From: Nitrospira sp. UBA6493
GTDB taxonomy: Bacteria > Nitrospirota > Nitrospiria > Nitrospirales > Nitrospiraceae
Assembly (NCBI GenBank): GCA_002435325.1
Contig: DJMJ01000012.1
Location: forward strand, 1 to 47,508
Direction: 5' to 3'
DNA: 47,508 bases
Shown here piece after piece: positions 8,728 to 16,899 of the stretch. A program made the translations under genes and the position numbers. Below the pieces are notes generated by a model, which worked only from the letters and a program-made list of their open reading frames with translations, was not told the DNA's origin and did not search any database. Position 1 is the first letter of the stretch. Each line of letters opens with the position of its first letter.

Positions 8728-9580
8728 CATCGTTGTACGTTTTGTGAGCCAACGCCACTGCCGATGGGGCAGCCAGGTTGCTTTCAGTGACCACTTTGTA
8801 GCTGGGTACTGCTTGGTCTATTGCCGGATCGTCGGGAATTTATCCCATTAACGTTAGATCGTCGCCGACATATTCTTTGAGCACCTTGCGGAACTGCGGT
8901 ACATTGACTCTCGATTAATCGACAATGCGGTTGAGGATTAACGGCGGCTGGAATAACTGGAGAGCGGATTTGGCAATTTCGAGGCCTCCCTCGTCGATTT
9001 TTCGGCTGAATCGAACATTTCTTTCACGCTGTAGTAATCGCGATCCGACAAGGTTTCTGCTGCGACGTCGCGGGCAAGGAACGAAGATAGGACCAGGCGA
9101 ATAGCAGCCAGTTTGATAAACCGTTACAGGTCCAGTATTGAGGTAGGGGCCGGTGTGGCTACGGCGAGATGATGATCGGCCATCAAGAAGAAATTACACG
9201 CATAATAACTGGTTCCCGCCCCGATGTCGACCACGATGACATCGGCGTCCAGTTCCTGAAAATGGCGAATCAGACGTTTCTTTTTTGAGTAAGCCAAATT
9301 GGCCGTCGCCAGAGTCTCGCCAGTGCCGGGAATGATTCGCAGGTTCGGACGTTGGGGGGAGTTGCTGCGCCCCATCGAGCAAAGTATGAACGCGATGGTT
9401 CAGAAAATCTGTTAGCGTCAGCGGGGGATTCCCGAGGCCGAAGAGGATATGGCTGTCGCCCCCTCCGAGATCTAGATCGGCCAGGATGATGCGCTTAGTT
9501 AATCAAATCGCCAGGTTCGCAGCGACCACACTCTTGTCAACTCCCCCTTTCACGGACGCGATAGAAATAATTTGTGCCAT
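8728..9580 (-). pseudogene. Degenerate MinD/FlhG-type P-loop ATPase
   Basis: On the - strand, ATG at 9580 begins MAQIISIASVKGGVDKSVV, a deviant Walker A in which GKS has become DKS. An in-frame TGA (9505-9503) follows ANLAI, and the frame resumes with RIILADLDLGGGDSHILFGL. A frameshift near 9350 switches to NLRIIPGTGETLATANLAYS and DADVIVVDIGAGTS, the switch II region. A TAA (9126-9124) interrupts ILDL*RFIKLAAIRL. Farther on, KEYVGDDLTLMG and YKVVTESNLAAPSAVALA match the C-terminus of this ATPase family. Several independent lesions make it non-functional. It differs in sequence from the flhG remnant at 3840, so it is a paralogue and not a duplicate. Such genes pair with motility or pole-positioning proteins; the partner is unknown here. 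Confidence 0.8.
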
Positions 9581-9771
9581 GTGATCAGTGTCCTGTTTGG
9601 TGGAATGGTATGCCAATCCCTCTGTCGGTGGTTTTTTACAAAAACCTAAGCGTAACTGGCAGAAACTATGGAGTGAATTACCGGCCATAGATCACAGATA
9701 GGCAGAACGGACTCTATTGGATATCAGCAGACGCTCAAGTTTTTCATCGGCGATACCGATATCCATTCACT

Positions 9772-9993
9772 ATGAATAACTCCATATCATCATCAACCAC
9801 AGACTTTGCACATACAACGGATGGCGAGATCATGACGGTGATGGAAGTCGCACAATTTCTGCGGGTACCCAAGTCAACGGTCTATAAGCTCGCGCGGATC
9901 GGCGATTTGCCGGGATCGAAGATCGGGAAGCATTGGCGCTTTCTGCGACGCGACATCCATGAGTGGGTGCATAGCCGGTCTCTCGCGGCCTAG
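9772..9993 (+). CDS. Excisionase-family helix-turn-helix DNA-binding protein
   Basis: The 73-residue protein contains the MerR-like winged helix of the excisionase family: MTVMEVAQFLRVPKSTVYKL, then ARIGDLPGSKIGKHWRFLRR and DIHEWV. The helix-turn-helix is at about residues 24-42 and the wing at about 45-62. Proteins of this kind act as small DNA-bending or regulatory factors, in phage and transposon excision or as stand-alone regulators. The start is either ATG 9772 or ATG 9832 (MTVMEVAQ); the latter removes a low-complexity leader. It is divergent from the dead ATPase at 9580, with about 190 bases between them. No integrase lies next to it, so a phage role is not supported. It is intact. Confidence 0.8.
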   Translation: MNNSISSSTTDFAHTTDGEIMTVMEVAQFLRVPKSTVYKLARIGDLPGSKIGKHWRFLRRDIHEWVHSRSLAA

Positions 9994-10002
9994 TGAGTTC
10001 GG

Positions 10003-10521
10003 TCCGTCCGGTTGCGGTCAAGGATTGGTCTCTGTGGCAGAGGTGTGCCTTATCGAGGAGCGGTACGCATCAGTGGCGAAGGAGATCAAGGGGCTGATCA
10101 ACGAGTCGATCCAGTGGGTGAACGACGGCAGCGAGCTGGTGGATCAATCCGGCAAGACGCTGGAAGAAATCCTGACGTCGGCAAACGCGTCACCGAAATC
10201 ATCTCATAGATCACGGCGGCCTCGCAGGAGCAGGCGAGCGGGATCGATCAGGTGAACAAGGCCATCATGCAGATAGACGAGACGACGCAACAAATCGCTG
10301 CGTTGGTGGAAGAAACCACGAGCGCGAGCCAATCGATGAAGGCGCATGTGTAGGAGCTGATGCGTCAGGTCGAAGTCTTCAAGGTGAATACAACTGGAGC
10401 AGGGGGGAGTCCGAAGCTGATCGCCAAAGTTTCGGCTGCGAAATCCGAGTCCCCGAAACCGGCCGGGGTGGCGGCAAGCACCGGCCACAGCGTCAAGAAG
10501 GATGAGTTCGAGGAATTCTAG
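10003..10521 (+). pseudogene. Methyl-accepting chemotaxis protein, degenerate C-terminal signalling domain
   Basis: Only the cytoplasmic signalling part remains. GQGLVSVAEV...ERYASVAKEIKGLINES is a worn copy of the conserved MCP tip (VAxEVRxLAERSxxAAKEI), followed by VNDGSELVDQSGKTLEEIL. Near 10180 the frame shifts to GKRVTEIIS, then TAG (10207-10209), then ITAASQEQASGIDQVNKAI and LVEETTSASQSMKAHV, a second TAG (10351-10353), and a tail ending at 10521. The ligand-binding, membrane and HAMP parts are absent; the upstream DNA does not encode them. MCPs feed CheA through CheW; neither is in the window. This is further evidence that the motility apparatus of this locus is dead. Confidence 0.85.
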
Positions 10522-10982
10522 AATCGGAGGAAGGGGGTGGGGGGTGGAAAGTCGATCTTTCTGGCCCCGCACCTCTTGCCTCTTGTGTGTTCGATCATGC
10601 TTCTCTCTCAACTGCACTGATCACGTTCTGTACGACCCCTTCTTGTCCGTAGCGGGTTCGTATTCTTTACCCCGCCATCTGGCACTTGACAATTTGGTTG
10701 TATTCAAGTACTTCCTCTTCTGCTGCTATTTCATTCCGTAATGAATCGTTTCGTGATATTAATGAGTTGCATGTGGTAGTTGTTCTGGCCAACATGCGAA
10801 TGTCGTATTAGGATTACTCACCGCAGAATTTTCTCTCTTCGGAAATGGCTTGTCTCTTGTTCTATAGCGATACCGCGCCACATCGCTCATGCCTATGAAT
10901 CAGTCCCAGCCTCCAGCCTCCCCCGCAACAGGGGAAATTCCACGATGTCCACTTCGAGCCGGACCGCTTTTTCGACCTCTCC
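10522..10982. other. Intergenic region, no gene recognised
   Basis: About 460 bases lie between the chemoreceptor remnant and the histidine kinase. A TTGACA at 10686-10691 could be a -35 element, but the sequence 17 bases later (TACTTC) is a poor -10. Near the end, from ATG 10895, the frame reads NQSQPPASPATG and probably represents the original start of the kinase before a frameshift. Confidence 0.5.
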
Positions 10983-12806
10983 ATGGATCTTCTCTGTATT
11001 GCCGGGAGCGATGGCTATTTCAAACGGGTCAATCCGGCCTGGGAACGCACGCTGGGATTCAGCCGGGAGGAGTTGTGCGCGAAGCCCTTCATCGAGTTTA
11101 TTCATCCCGACGATCGAGCCATTACGCAGAAAGTCATGGGCCGGCTGGCCGCCGGCCACCCTGTCGCGAATTTTGAAAATCGCTACCGGTGCAAGGACGG
11201 CTCGTATCGATGGCTCTGCTGGATTACTCCGGGGCCGGATCGAGATACCGGTTTACTCTATGCGGCCGCGCGTGACATCACTGAACGTAAGCAGATGGAG
11301 GCAGCTCTTCGTCAGGCCAATGAGGCGCTGGAACAGCGCGTGGCGCAACGGATTCAGGAGCTGGTAGAAGTGAATGACGTGCTTCGCATCGCGGATTCCA
11401 GGGAGCGCGCGCTGATCGAGGCGATCCAGGGGATTGTCTGGGAGTGCGACGCGCTGAATTGGCGCTTCACCTTTGTCAGCCATCAAGCGGAGTCATTGTT
11501 GGGTTATCCGGCTCAGCGCTGGCTTGACGAGCCGGAATTTTACGCCGAGCATATCCATCCGGATGATCATTCCTGGGTCATGTATTATTGTCGAATGGCC
11601 GCGCGCGAGACGCAGAAGTTTTCATTTGAGTTCCGGATGATTGCCGCCGACGGACGGACGGTATGGCTTGAAAATATTGTAACGGTCGAGGCCGATGGGC
11701 AGGGAGATTCTGTCTTGCGAGGCCTCATGGTGGATGTCACGGAACGGAAACGTTCGGAGGCGGCGCTGAGGGCGAGCGAGGAGCGGTGCCATTCGCTGGT
11801 GTCGCACGCAACGGATATCATTTATACCGCGAACATGGAGGGACGGTTTACGTTTGTGAATGCGGCGGTCTGTTCGATCATGCAATACCTGGAGCAAGAC
11901 TTGCTGGGGCGGCATTATCTCGATCTTGTCCGCCCGGATTACCGCGAGTCTGTCCAAGCCGTTTATAAGCGGCAGGTGGTTGAGCAGACGCCGACCACCT
12001 ACTGCGAATTTCCGGCGCTTACCAGGCTGGGCGGTGAACGGTGGTTTGGGCAGCATGTGCGGCTGCTGGTTGTGGATGGGCAGATGATGGGGGTGGAGGC
12101 CATTGCACGGGATATTACGGATCGAAAACGGGTGGAGGAGGCGTTGAATGAAAGCGAGCAGCGCTTGCGCCACGCGCTCGAGGAGCGGGAGCAGCTCTCC
12201 CAGAATCTTCACGACAATATTATCCAAACCGTATACGCCATCGGCATGGGCCTGGAGGAATGCCGCTATCTTTTGCGTCAAAACTTATCGGAGGCCGACA
12301 AGAAGCTGGAGCAGTCCATTGCCGGCCTCAACCGCGTCATTACGGATGTTCGCAATTACATTGTGTGGGAAAAGCCGGAAGAGGTTACTCCACGGCAGCT
12401 ACCTGTCAAGTTGGCTGAATTGGTGGTGATGATGGAGAGCGTCGAAGGCCTACGATTTACTCTGGATATAGAACCGGAGGCCATTCAGTTTCTGGCTTCT
12501 ACTGCAGCCTCGCAGTTGCTGCGTATTGTGCACGAGGCGATGAGCAACAGTCTACGTCATTCGAAGAGCCATATCGGTCTTGTCTCTTTGCGGATGCAAA
12601 ACCATCACCTCCGGCTTGAGGTTAGAGACGAGGGTATTGGATTTGACCCTTCGATCGTTGCGTGCCGCGGACAGGGGTTGGAGAATATAAGGGCCCGGGG
12701 ACGCAAGCTCGGCGCCGACATTCAGATTGTGTCAATGCCCGGGGAAGGCACGCGAGTTATTGTTGAATTGCCATTGGAGGGACACCATGCTGCAAGAAGT
12801 CGTTAA
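10983..12806 (+). CDS. Multi-PAS sensor histidine kinase (NarX/LiaS type, HisKA_3)
   Basis: This 607-residue kinase has no membrane segment, so it is probably cytoplasmic. Three PAS/PAC units occupy about residues 1-110, 145-265 and 270-395; the first ends DITERKQME, the second DVTERKRSE and the third DITDRKRVE. The dimerisation helix has the HisKA_3 signature SQNLHDNIIQTVYAIGMGLE with phospho-acceptor His410. The ATPase domain shows the N box (NSLRHSKSHI), DEGIGFDP and GQGLENIRARGRKLGA. It should phosphorylate the NarL-type regulator that overlaps its 3' end by 20 bases. The first PAS lacks its opening strand: in-frame codons upstream (HDVHFEPDRFFDLS) fit the fold but have no start, and an ATG at 10895 in another frame reads into them after one base shift near 10931-10937. 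The kinase may therefore be frameshifted at its N-terminus. Confidence 0.85.
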   Translation: MDLLCIAGSDGYFKRVNPAWERTLGFSREELCAKPFIEFIHPDDRAITQKVMGRLAAGHPVANFENRYRCKDGSYRWLCWITPGPDRDTGLLYAAARDITERKQMEAALRQANEALEQRVAQRIQELVEVNDVLRIADSRERALIEAIQGIVWECDALNWRFTFVSHQAESLLGYPAQRWLDEPEFYAEHIHPDDHSWVMYYCRMAARETQKFSFEFRMIAADGRTVWLENIVTVEADGQGDSVLRGLMVDVTERKRSEAALRASEERCHSLVSHATDIIYTANMEGRFTFVNAAVCSIMQYLEQDLLGRHYLDLVRPDYRESVQAVYKRQVVEQTPTTYCEFPALTRLGGERWFGQHVRLLVVDGQMMGVEAIARDITDRKRVEEALNESEQRLRHALEEREQLSQNLHDNIIQTVYAIGMGLEECRYLLRQNLSEADKKLEQSIAGLNRVITDVRNYIVWEKPEEVTPRQLPVKLAELVVMMESVEGLRFTLDIEPEAIQFLASTAASQLLRIVHEAMSNSLRHSKSHIGLVSLRMQNHHLRLEVRDEGIGFDPSIVACRGQGLENIRARGRKLGADIQIVSMPGEGTRVIVELPLEGHHAARSR

Positions 12807-13446
12807 GCCGATTCGCCTGCTGCTCGTGGACGATCATGAAGTGGTCCGCATGGGGCTAGGTGCGTTATTTCAGCGGAGCGGCCGCATTGAGGTGGTAGGT
12901 GAAGCCGGTTCTGCCGCCTCGGCGGTCAATGAAGCAGCTCGTCTTCGGCCCGATGTCGTACTACTGGATCTTCGCCTGCCGGACGGCAGCGGCACGGAAG
13001 TCTGCCGGGATATCCTCGCAGCCTGTCCCGACACCCGAGTGATTTTTTTGACGTCGTTTGCCGATGAGGCGGCATTGGTGGCTACCAATCTGGCCGGAGC
13101 AAAGGGGTATCTCTTGAAGACAATCGGCGGACGGGCGCTTGTGCAGGCCATTCAGTCTGTCACGGAGGGGCAGTCCGTATTCGACTCGGCTCTTACTAGT
13201 TCCGCGCTTACCCATACACGTTCTCACGCTACTCAAGTTCACGACGAACCTTGCTCAGTGCTTTCTTCCCAAGAACGCCGGCTTCTTCCCCTGATTGCCG
13301 AAGGCAAGACGAACAAAGAAATCGGTCTGGAGCTTGGCTTGAGCGACAAGACGGTCAAAAGCTATCTCTACAACATGTTTCAGAAGTTGCAAGTGACCAG
13401 GCGATCACAATTGGTCTCCCTCTTCTGCAATCGACGCACTGACTAG
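12787..13446 (+). CDS. NarL/FixJ-family response regulator
   Basis: This 219-residue protein is the partner of the preceding PAS kinase. The receiver domain (about 8-125) has DDH near residue 16, phospho-acceptor D61 in VVLLDLRLPDGSG and the switch residues in FLTSFADE and LLKTIGG. The LuxR-type helix-turn-helix (about 152-215) reads LSSQERRLLPLIAEGKTNKE then IGLELGLSDKTVKSYL. The start at 12787 is supported by TTGGAGGGACACC immediately upstream; a longer frame from 12727 lies inside the kinase. Overlap with the kinase implies coupled translation. No target operator can be proposed from the sequence. Confidence 0.9.
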   Translation: MLQEVVKPIRLLLVDDHEVVRMGLGALFQRSGRIEVVGEAGSAASAVNEAARLRPDVVLLDLRLPDGSGTEVCRDILAACPDTRVIFLTSFADEAALVATNLAGAKGYLLKTIGGRALVQAIQSVTEGQSVFDSALTSSALTHTRSHATQVHDEPCSVLSSQERRLLPLIAEGKTNKEIGLELGLSDKTVKSYLYNMFQKLQVTRRSQLVSLFCNRRTD

Positions 13447-13766
13447 CGGATGATTAAGCGGATACGCTATCAGCGGTTCCCGTCTTCTCCTGATCGGCCA
13501 GGTGTTCTTGGCGATTACGGCTACTGAGCAGTTAATCTTAAGCGCGATGAATATCGCTCAAGTTATTGAAATTCATTGAATAGTATAACCTGACATTTCC
13601 TTCTTTACCTATTGAATTCTGAGACATTCCTTTCTCAATAAGGCTTATCTCCCTCTTTGATCCCGGTTCGTCTCTCTTCGTGCTCGTTAAGATTGCGCCT
13701 GGAATTACCGAAATAGAATTGGTGAGGGTAGTGGTCTGATATTATTCCGGCAAAGAGAGGGTAGTC
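13447..13766. other. Intergenic region, nothing recognised
   Basis: About 320 bases, AT-rich from 13500 to 13640, separate the NarL-type regulator from the DUF420 gene. No open frame with protein character, no clear terminator and no convincing promoter is visible. A ribosome site (AAGAGAGGG) lies at the right edge for the next gene. Confidence 0.5.
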
Positions 13767-14229
13767 ATGGACCTCAAAACACTCCTCTGGTATGGCGTAC
13801 TTTCCAGCATCACCCTGGCCTATCTGGTGGCTCTGTTCGGTGTTAAAGCGGCTCATCAGCATGATGTGACGCATCACTCCAGACGCATGATTATCGCCTG
13901 CACGATCGTGGGAATTTGGCTGATCGCCTATGTGCTGAAACAACTGTTATTTGGCCGCGAGCATTTCGGTGGGACGGAGCGGCAATATTGGACGCTGTAT
14001 GCGCCACTATTCTCCACCCACATGGCCTTGGCGATTACGACGATCGGGTTGGGCGCCTATAACCCTCTATATGGGGCTCCATCAGCTTCGATATGGCAGT
14101 GTCGGGGCTATGGCAGCTGGGATGTCGCGCCATCGCCGCCTGGGCAAGGTGCTGGTCTGGACCTTTTCTGGCACGATGGCGACAGCCTACGTGGTGTATC
14201 TCATGCTGTTTCAATGGTTCCCCGCCTGA
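13767..14229 (+). pseudogene. DUF420 membrane protein gene with a frameshift
   Basis: The frame from ATG 13767 (ribosome site AAGAGAGGG) encodes four probable membrane segments: LLWYGVLSSITLAYLVALFG, MIIACTIVGIWLIAYVLKQL, a third around FSTHMALAITTIGLGAYN, and a fourth, TMATAYVVYLMLFQ, that is reached only in the next frame. Near 14065 the reading changes: the original frame goes to PLYGAPSAS while the +1-type frame gives LYMGLHQLRYGSVGAMAAG and RHRRLGKVLVWTFSGTMATA, ending at 14229. This is the DUF420 (YozB/CtaM-like) layout, a small family associated with heme-copper oxidases. One small indel explains the break. Whether it is biological or a sequencing artefact cannot be settled here, but neighbouring genes are also damaged. 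Confidence 0.75.
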
Positions 14230-14277
14230 CGGATCGGTTTTGTTCCCGATGCCGCGTCGGTCAAGAATGGTTCTGGC

Positions 14278-14547
14278 TTGTCCGATAAGGCCAGAGTCGA
14301 GGCCTTACGTCAGAAAGGCTGCCGGCACGTGATTCTGAACATGGCGGATGTCCGGTTTGTGGATAGTTCGGGGCTTGGCCTCTTGGCGCTTGTATCGCAG
14401 AATTTCAAATTGGCTCAGGGGAGGATCAGCATGTTGCGCCCTCAGAGCTATGTGCGAGAGATCTTGGGACTGGCGAATATTCCCAAACTCATTCCGGTTT
14501 TCGATAACGAACAAGAGGCTGTCACGGGGCGCGCAGAGGCGGCCTAG
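14278..14547 (+). CDS. STAS-domain protein, probably N-terminally truncated
   Basis: The 89-residue frame from TTG 14278 carries the C-terminal two thirds of a STAS domain. It reads GCRHVILNMADVRFVDSSGL, then GLLALVSQNFKLAQGRISML and SYVREILGLANIPKLIPVFD. SpoIIAA-type anti-anti-sigma factors have this order, with the phosphorylatable Ser in VDSSGLG. The normal first strands (usually M.I....... V.VL.L.G......) are missing, and no ATG is available between the DUF420 stop (14229) and 14278. A deletion probably joined the two genes. It is followed by a REC-SpoIIE phosphatase, the expected partner that dephosphorylates STAS proteins. Function of the short form is doubtful. Confidence 0.65.
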   Translation: MSDKARVEALRQKGCRHVILNMADVRFVDSSGLGLLALVSQNFKLAQGRISMLRPQSYVREILGLANIPKLIPVFDNEQEAVTGRAEAA

Positions 14548-14559
14548 CCGGATCCTGTC

Positions 14560-15780
14560 ATGCCGCACAATCTCTCCAATGCCTGGACGACTCTCCATAC
14601 GGCTTCGTTGTCACAGGGTCGTGTCCCCACCGTGTTGATCGTAGACGATGAGCGGGTGACGAGGCTCAGCATGGCGGCGCGGCTTGCCCGCATGGGTGTC
14701 CGTGTCATCGAGGCCTCCAGTGGGCAGGAGGGCCTGGATCTGCTCCGGCGCGAGCATCCCGATCTGACGATCATGGATTGGATGATGCCGGAATTGGATG
14801 GGCCGACTGTGTGCGAGGCGGTCAGAAACGATCCGCACCTCCAGACATCCCAGATTATCCTGATGACGTCGCATGACGAGCCGGATCAGATTGCCGAAGG
14901 CCTGGCGCGCGGCGCCGACGATTTTCTGAGCAAAGCGGCGAGCAAACAGGAAATGATGGCCCGTGTGCAGTCCGGGCTTCGTGCCGCGGCACTGATTCGC
15001 AATATGGAAGATACCCGCGATGCGTAGCGGAGCAAGCAGGAGGAGCTGGAGACAGAGCTGCGATCCGCGGCGGCGTATGTGCAATCGCTGCTTCCCCCAT
15101 CCGGCGAGGCCGCTCCGGGGCTTCATCTATCGTGGGCGTATCGTCCCTCGCTTGCGCTCGGGGGCGATCTCTTCAATCTCGCTCGTTGGGATGATGAGTC
15201 GCTCTTTTTTTATATACTGGATGCCTCCGGCCACGGTGGCTCGCCGGCGCTGCGCGCGGCATCGTTTTCGACGTTTCTACGTCCGGAGAATCTCAGAAAT
15301 TGTGTCGAGAGTAATAATCCTTCGTGCATGCTCACGGAAGCCAATCGGCATTATCCCCTCACTCCGGAAGGGGAATATTTTACGATTTGGATGGGAGTCC
15401 TCTCCCTGCAAGACCGGACGCTTCAGTATGCGACGGCGGGGCATGGCGGCGCGCTGGTGCAACACCGGGATGGAACGATCAAGTGGTTGACCCAACCGGG
15501 GCTTCCGCTCGGCCTTCATCCGGACACGATCTATTCTTTGATGCAGACACAACTGGTTCCGGGTGACCGTCTTCTATTGATGAGCGATGGCCTCTATGAG
15601 GCGCCCTCTCCAACGGGTGAAGTGTGGGGATTACAACGGCTGGCGAGCGTTCTTCGTGACACCGTTTCACGCCCCCTTGTGGAGGTGTTGCCTATCTTGC
15701 TGGCTGAAGCCGAACGTTGGCACGGAGTGGCAAGCTTTCCAGACGACGCTGCATTAATGGGGTTGGAGTGCCTCGACTGA
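14560..15780 (+). pseudogene. REC-SpoIIE (RsbU-like) phosphatase interrupted by an in-frame TAG
   Basis: The first part (14560-15027) is a receiver domain with DDE near residue 30, phospho-acceptor D73 in LTIMDWMMPELDG and KAASKQEM. A TAG at 15025-15027 ends it, yet the same frame continues RSKQEELETELRSAAAYVQ and then a PP2C/SpoIIE phosphatase domain to 15780: LALGGDLFNLARWDDESLFF, ILDASGHG, ATAGHGGAL and LLLMSDGLYEA. The receiver-linker-SpoIIE order is that of RsbU/RssB-related phosphatases acting on STAS proteins. A single transition could create the stop from TGG or CAG. Translation might restart at GTG 15079, giving a free phosphatase. The gene lies between a STAS gene and an Hpt gene, forming one regulatory module. 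Confidence 0.8.
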
Positions 15781-15807
15781 TTCGCGGAGACGGGAGGAGC
15801 GGGACTG

Positions 15808-16167
15808 ATGGAGATTACGGCAGTTTTTAACCTGAACGAAGCGCTGGCGCGTGTCGATGACGACATGGAGTTTTTGCGCACGCTGATGGCGATGCTGCTG
15901 GAACAAGCGCCGGGCGATCTCAGGGCCATACGGACTGCTCTCGCGGCCGGTGATCCTGACGCCGTGGCCCGCACGGCGCATCATTTGAAAGGTGCGGTGT
16001 TACAATTCTCTTCCCCGGCATTGTATGCCTCGCTCAAAGAACTGGAGGCATTGGGAAGAGCCGGAAGGCTGGAGTGTTCAGCCCCGGTTTTCGCGCAGGT
16101 AGAAACCGGCTTACAGCAGTTGCTCGATGTGCTGCGGGCCGTTTTCGCCAAGGGAGAGTGCGTATGA
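15808..16167 (+). CDS. Histidine phosphotransfer (Hpt) domain protein
   Basis: This 119-residue protein is a stand-alone Hpt domain. The helix ARTAHHLKGAVLQFS contains the phospho-acceptor His58 in the AHxLKG motif. The rest is a four-helix bundle (FLRTLMAMLLEQAPGDLRAI, YASLKELEALGRAGRL). Hpt proteins relay phosphate between receiver domains in multi-step phosphorelays. The ribosome site is GGGAGGAGCGGG about 10 bases upstream. Its stop overlaps the start of the following receiver gene (ATGA), so the two are translationally coupled. It sits in a module with a STAS gene and a REC-SpoIIE gene. The hybrid kinase that would feed it is not in the window. Confidence 0.85.
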   Translation: MEITAVFNLNEALARVDDDMEFLRTLMAMLLEQAPGDLRAIRTALAAGDPDAVARTAHHLKGAVLQFSSPALYASLKELEALGRAGRLECSAPVFAQVETGLQQLLDVLRAVFAKGECV

Positions 16168-16528
16168 ATCGGAGCACGCCAGACTGTACCGTCCTTGTGG
16201 TCGATCCATGTCAGGACACTCAAACAGAGATTCTCAGCCATATGCAGGAGCGCGGCTTCTCGGTCATTACCGTGTCCGATCCTGCTGCCGCGCTGGCGAC
16301 CATTGAGTTGACGACGCCGGATATTGTTCTGACCGATTCATTTCTGCCAGAGGGCGGCGGTTTAACGCTTACGAAGACGCTTCGAAACCGCCTGTCACCC
16401 TGCCCAGTCATCGTGATGTCCGAACAGCAATCCGAACAAGCGGTGATTCATGCGCTTCGGGCAGGAGCCGTCGATTACTTGCGCAAACCGATCGGGGTTG
16501 AGGAACTCTCCCATGCGTTGCAGCGTGC
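16164..16528 (+). pseudogene. Response regulator truncated by an IS3 element
   Basis: The gene starts in an ATGA overlap with the Hpt gene and reads MNRSTPDCTVLVVDPCQDTQ. The receiver domain is essentially complete: D58 in IVLTDSFLPEGGG, S/T at VIVMSEQ and the conserved Lys in YLRKPIG. At codon 122 (HALQRA) the IS3 left end begins at 16529 and the frame runs on through IS DNA. Any output domain beyond the receiver is lost. The remainder of the gene is not found on the other side of the IS element, where pstC begins instead. The receiver could still be made as a chimera with IS-encoded residues. Confidence 0.8.
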
Positions 16529-16597
16529 TGACCTGCCCGGGCAAATTTGGTCCAGACAGAATGTTAGACTGGACCGGCAACCAGGGAGGTCGTTCAC

Positions 16598-16876
16598 ATG
16601 GCCAAGAAGCGGTACATGCCGGAAGAGATCATTCAATATCTGCGAACGGTTGAGTTGGAAACCGGCAAAGGCCCAGCGGTGCTCGACGCCTGTCGCAAGC
16701 TCGGCATCACCGAGCAGACGTATTATCGGTGGAAGAAAGAATATGGCGGGCTGTGGATCGATCAGGCCAAACGGCTCAAGAGTTTGGAACAAGAAAACGC
16801 CAGGCTCAAACGGATTGTCGCCGATCAAGCCGTCAATCTGTCGATCTTCAAAGAGGTGGCGGCGGGAAACTTCTAA
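16598..16876 (+). CDS. IS3-family transposase OrfA
   Basis: The 92-residue OrfA is a helix-turn-helix protein of the HTH_Tnp_1 type: KKRYMPEEIIQYLRTVELET, then ACRKLGITEQTYYRWKKEYG. A C-terminal leucine-zipper-like helix (RLKSLEQENARLKRIVADQA) follows. It binds the IS ends and regulates transposition. The start has AGGGAGG upstream. It stops at TAA 16874-16876, four bases after a GGGAAAC heptamer (16864-16870) at which ribosomes may shift to the orfB frame. Confidence 0.9.
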   Translation: MAKKRYMPEEIIQYLRTVELETGKGPAVLDACRKLGITEQTYYRWKKEYGGLWIDQAKRLKSLEQENARLKRIVADQAVNLSIFKEVAAGNF

Positions 16877-16899
16877 GCCCGGCCCGTCGGCGGGAGGCC
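16864..16899 (+). promoter_or_regulatory. Probable programmed -1 frameshift signal
   Basis: GGGAAAC at 16864-16870 is read in orfA as xxG GGA AAC, the X XXY YYZ slippery arrangement. The orfA stop follows four bases later. Eleven bases downstream, CCCG-TCGG-CGGG (16883-16894), extended by an outer GG/CC pairing, could form the stimulatory stem-loop. The orfB frame is reached by exactly a -1 shift. Confidence 0.6.

Noticed and set aside
9772..9993. A prophage or integrative element marked by the excisionase-like protein
   Set aside because: No integrase, attachment-site repeats, tRNA or phage genes are nearby.
3992..15027. Possible amber recoding or suppression, since five in-frame stops in broken genes are TAG
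   Set aside because: Intact genes such as the sigma-54 regulator also end in TAG, other broken genes have TGA or TAA, and frameshifts and deletions accompany the stops.
1883..16528. Sequencing error as the cause of the broken frames
   Set aside because: Lesions cluster in one region and include substitutions of catalytic glycines, domain-size deletions and nonsense codons, while 29 kb of neighbouring sequence shows none. Single-base indels at 10931 and 14065 could still be errors.
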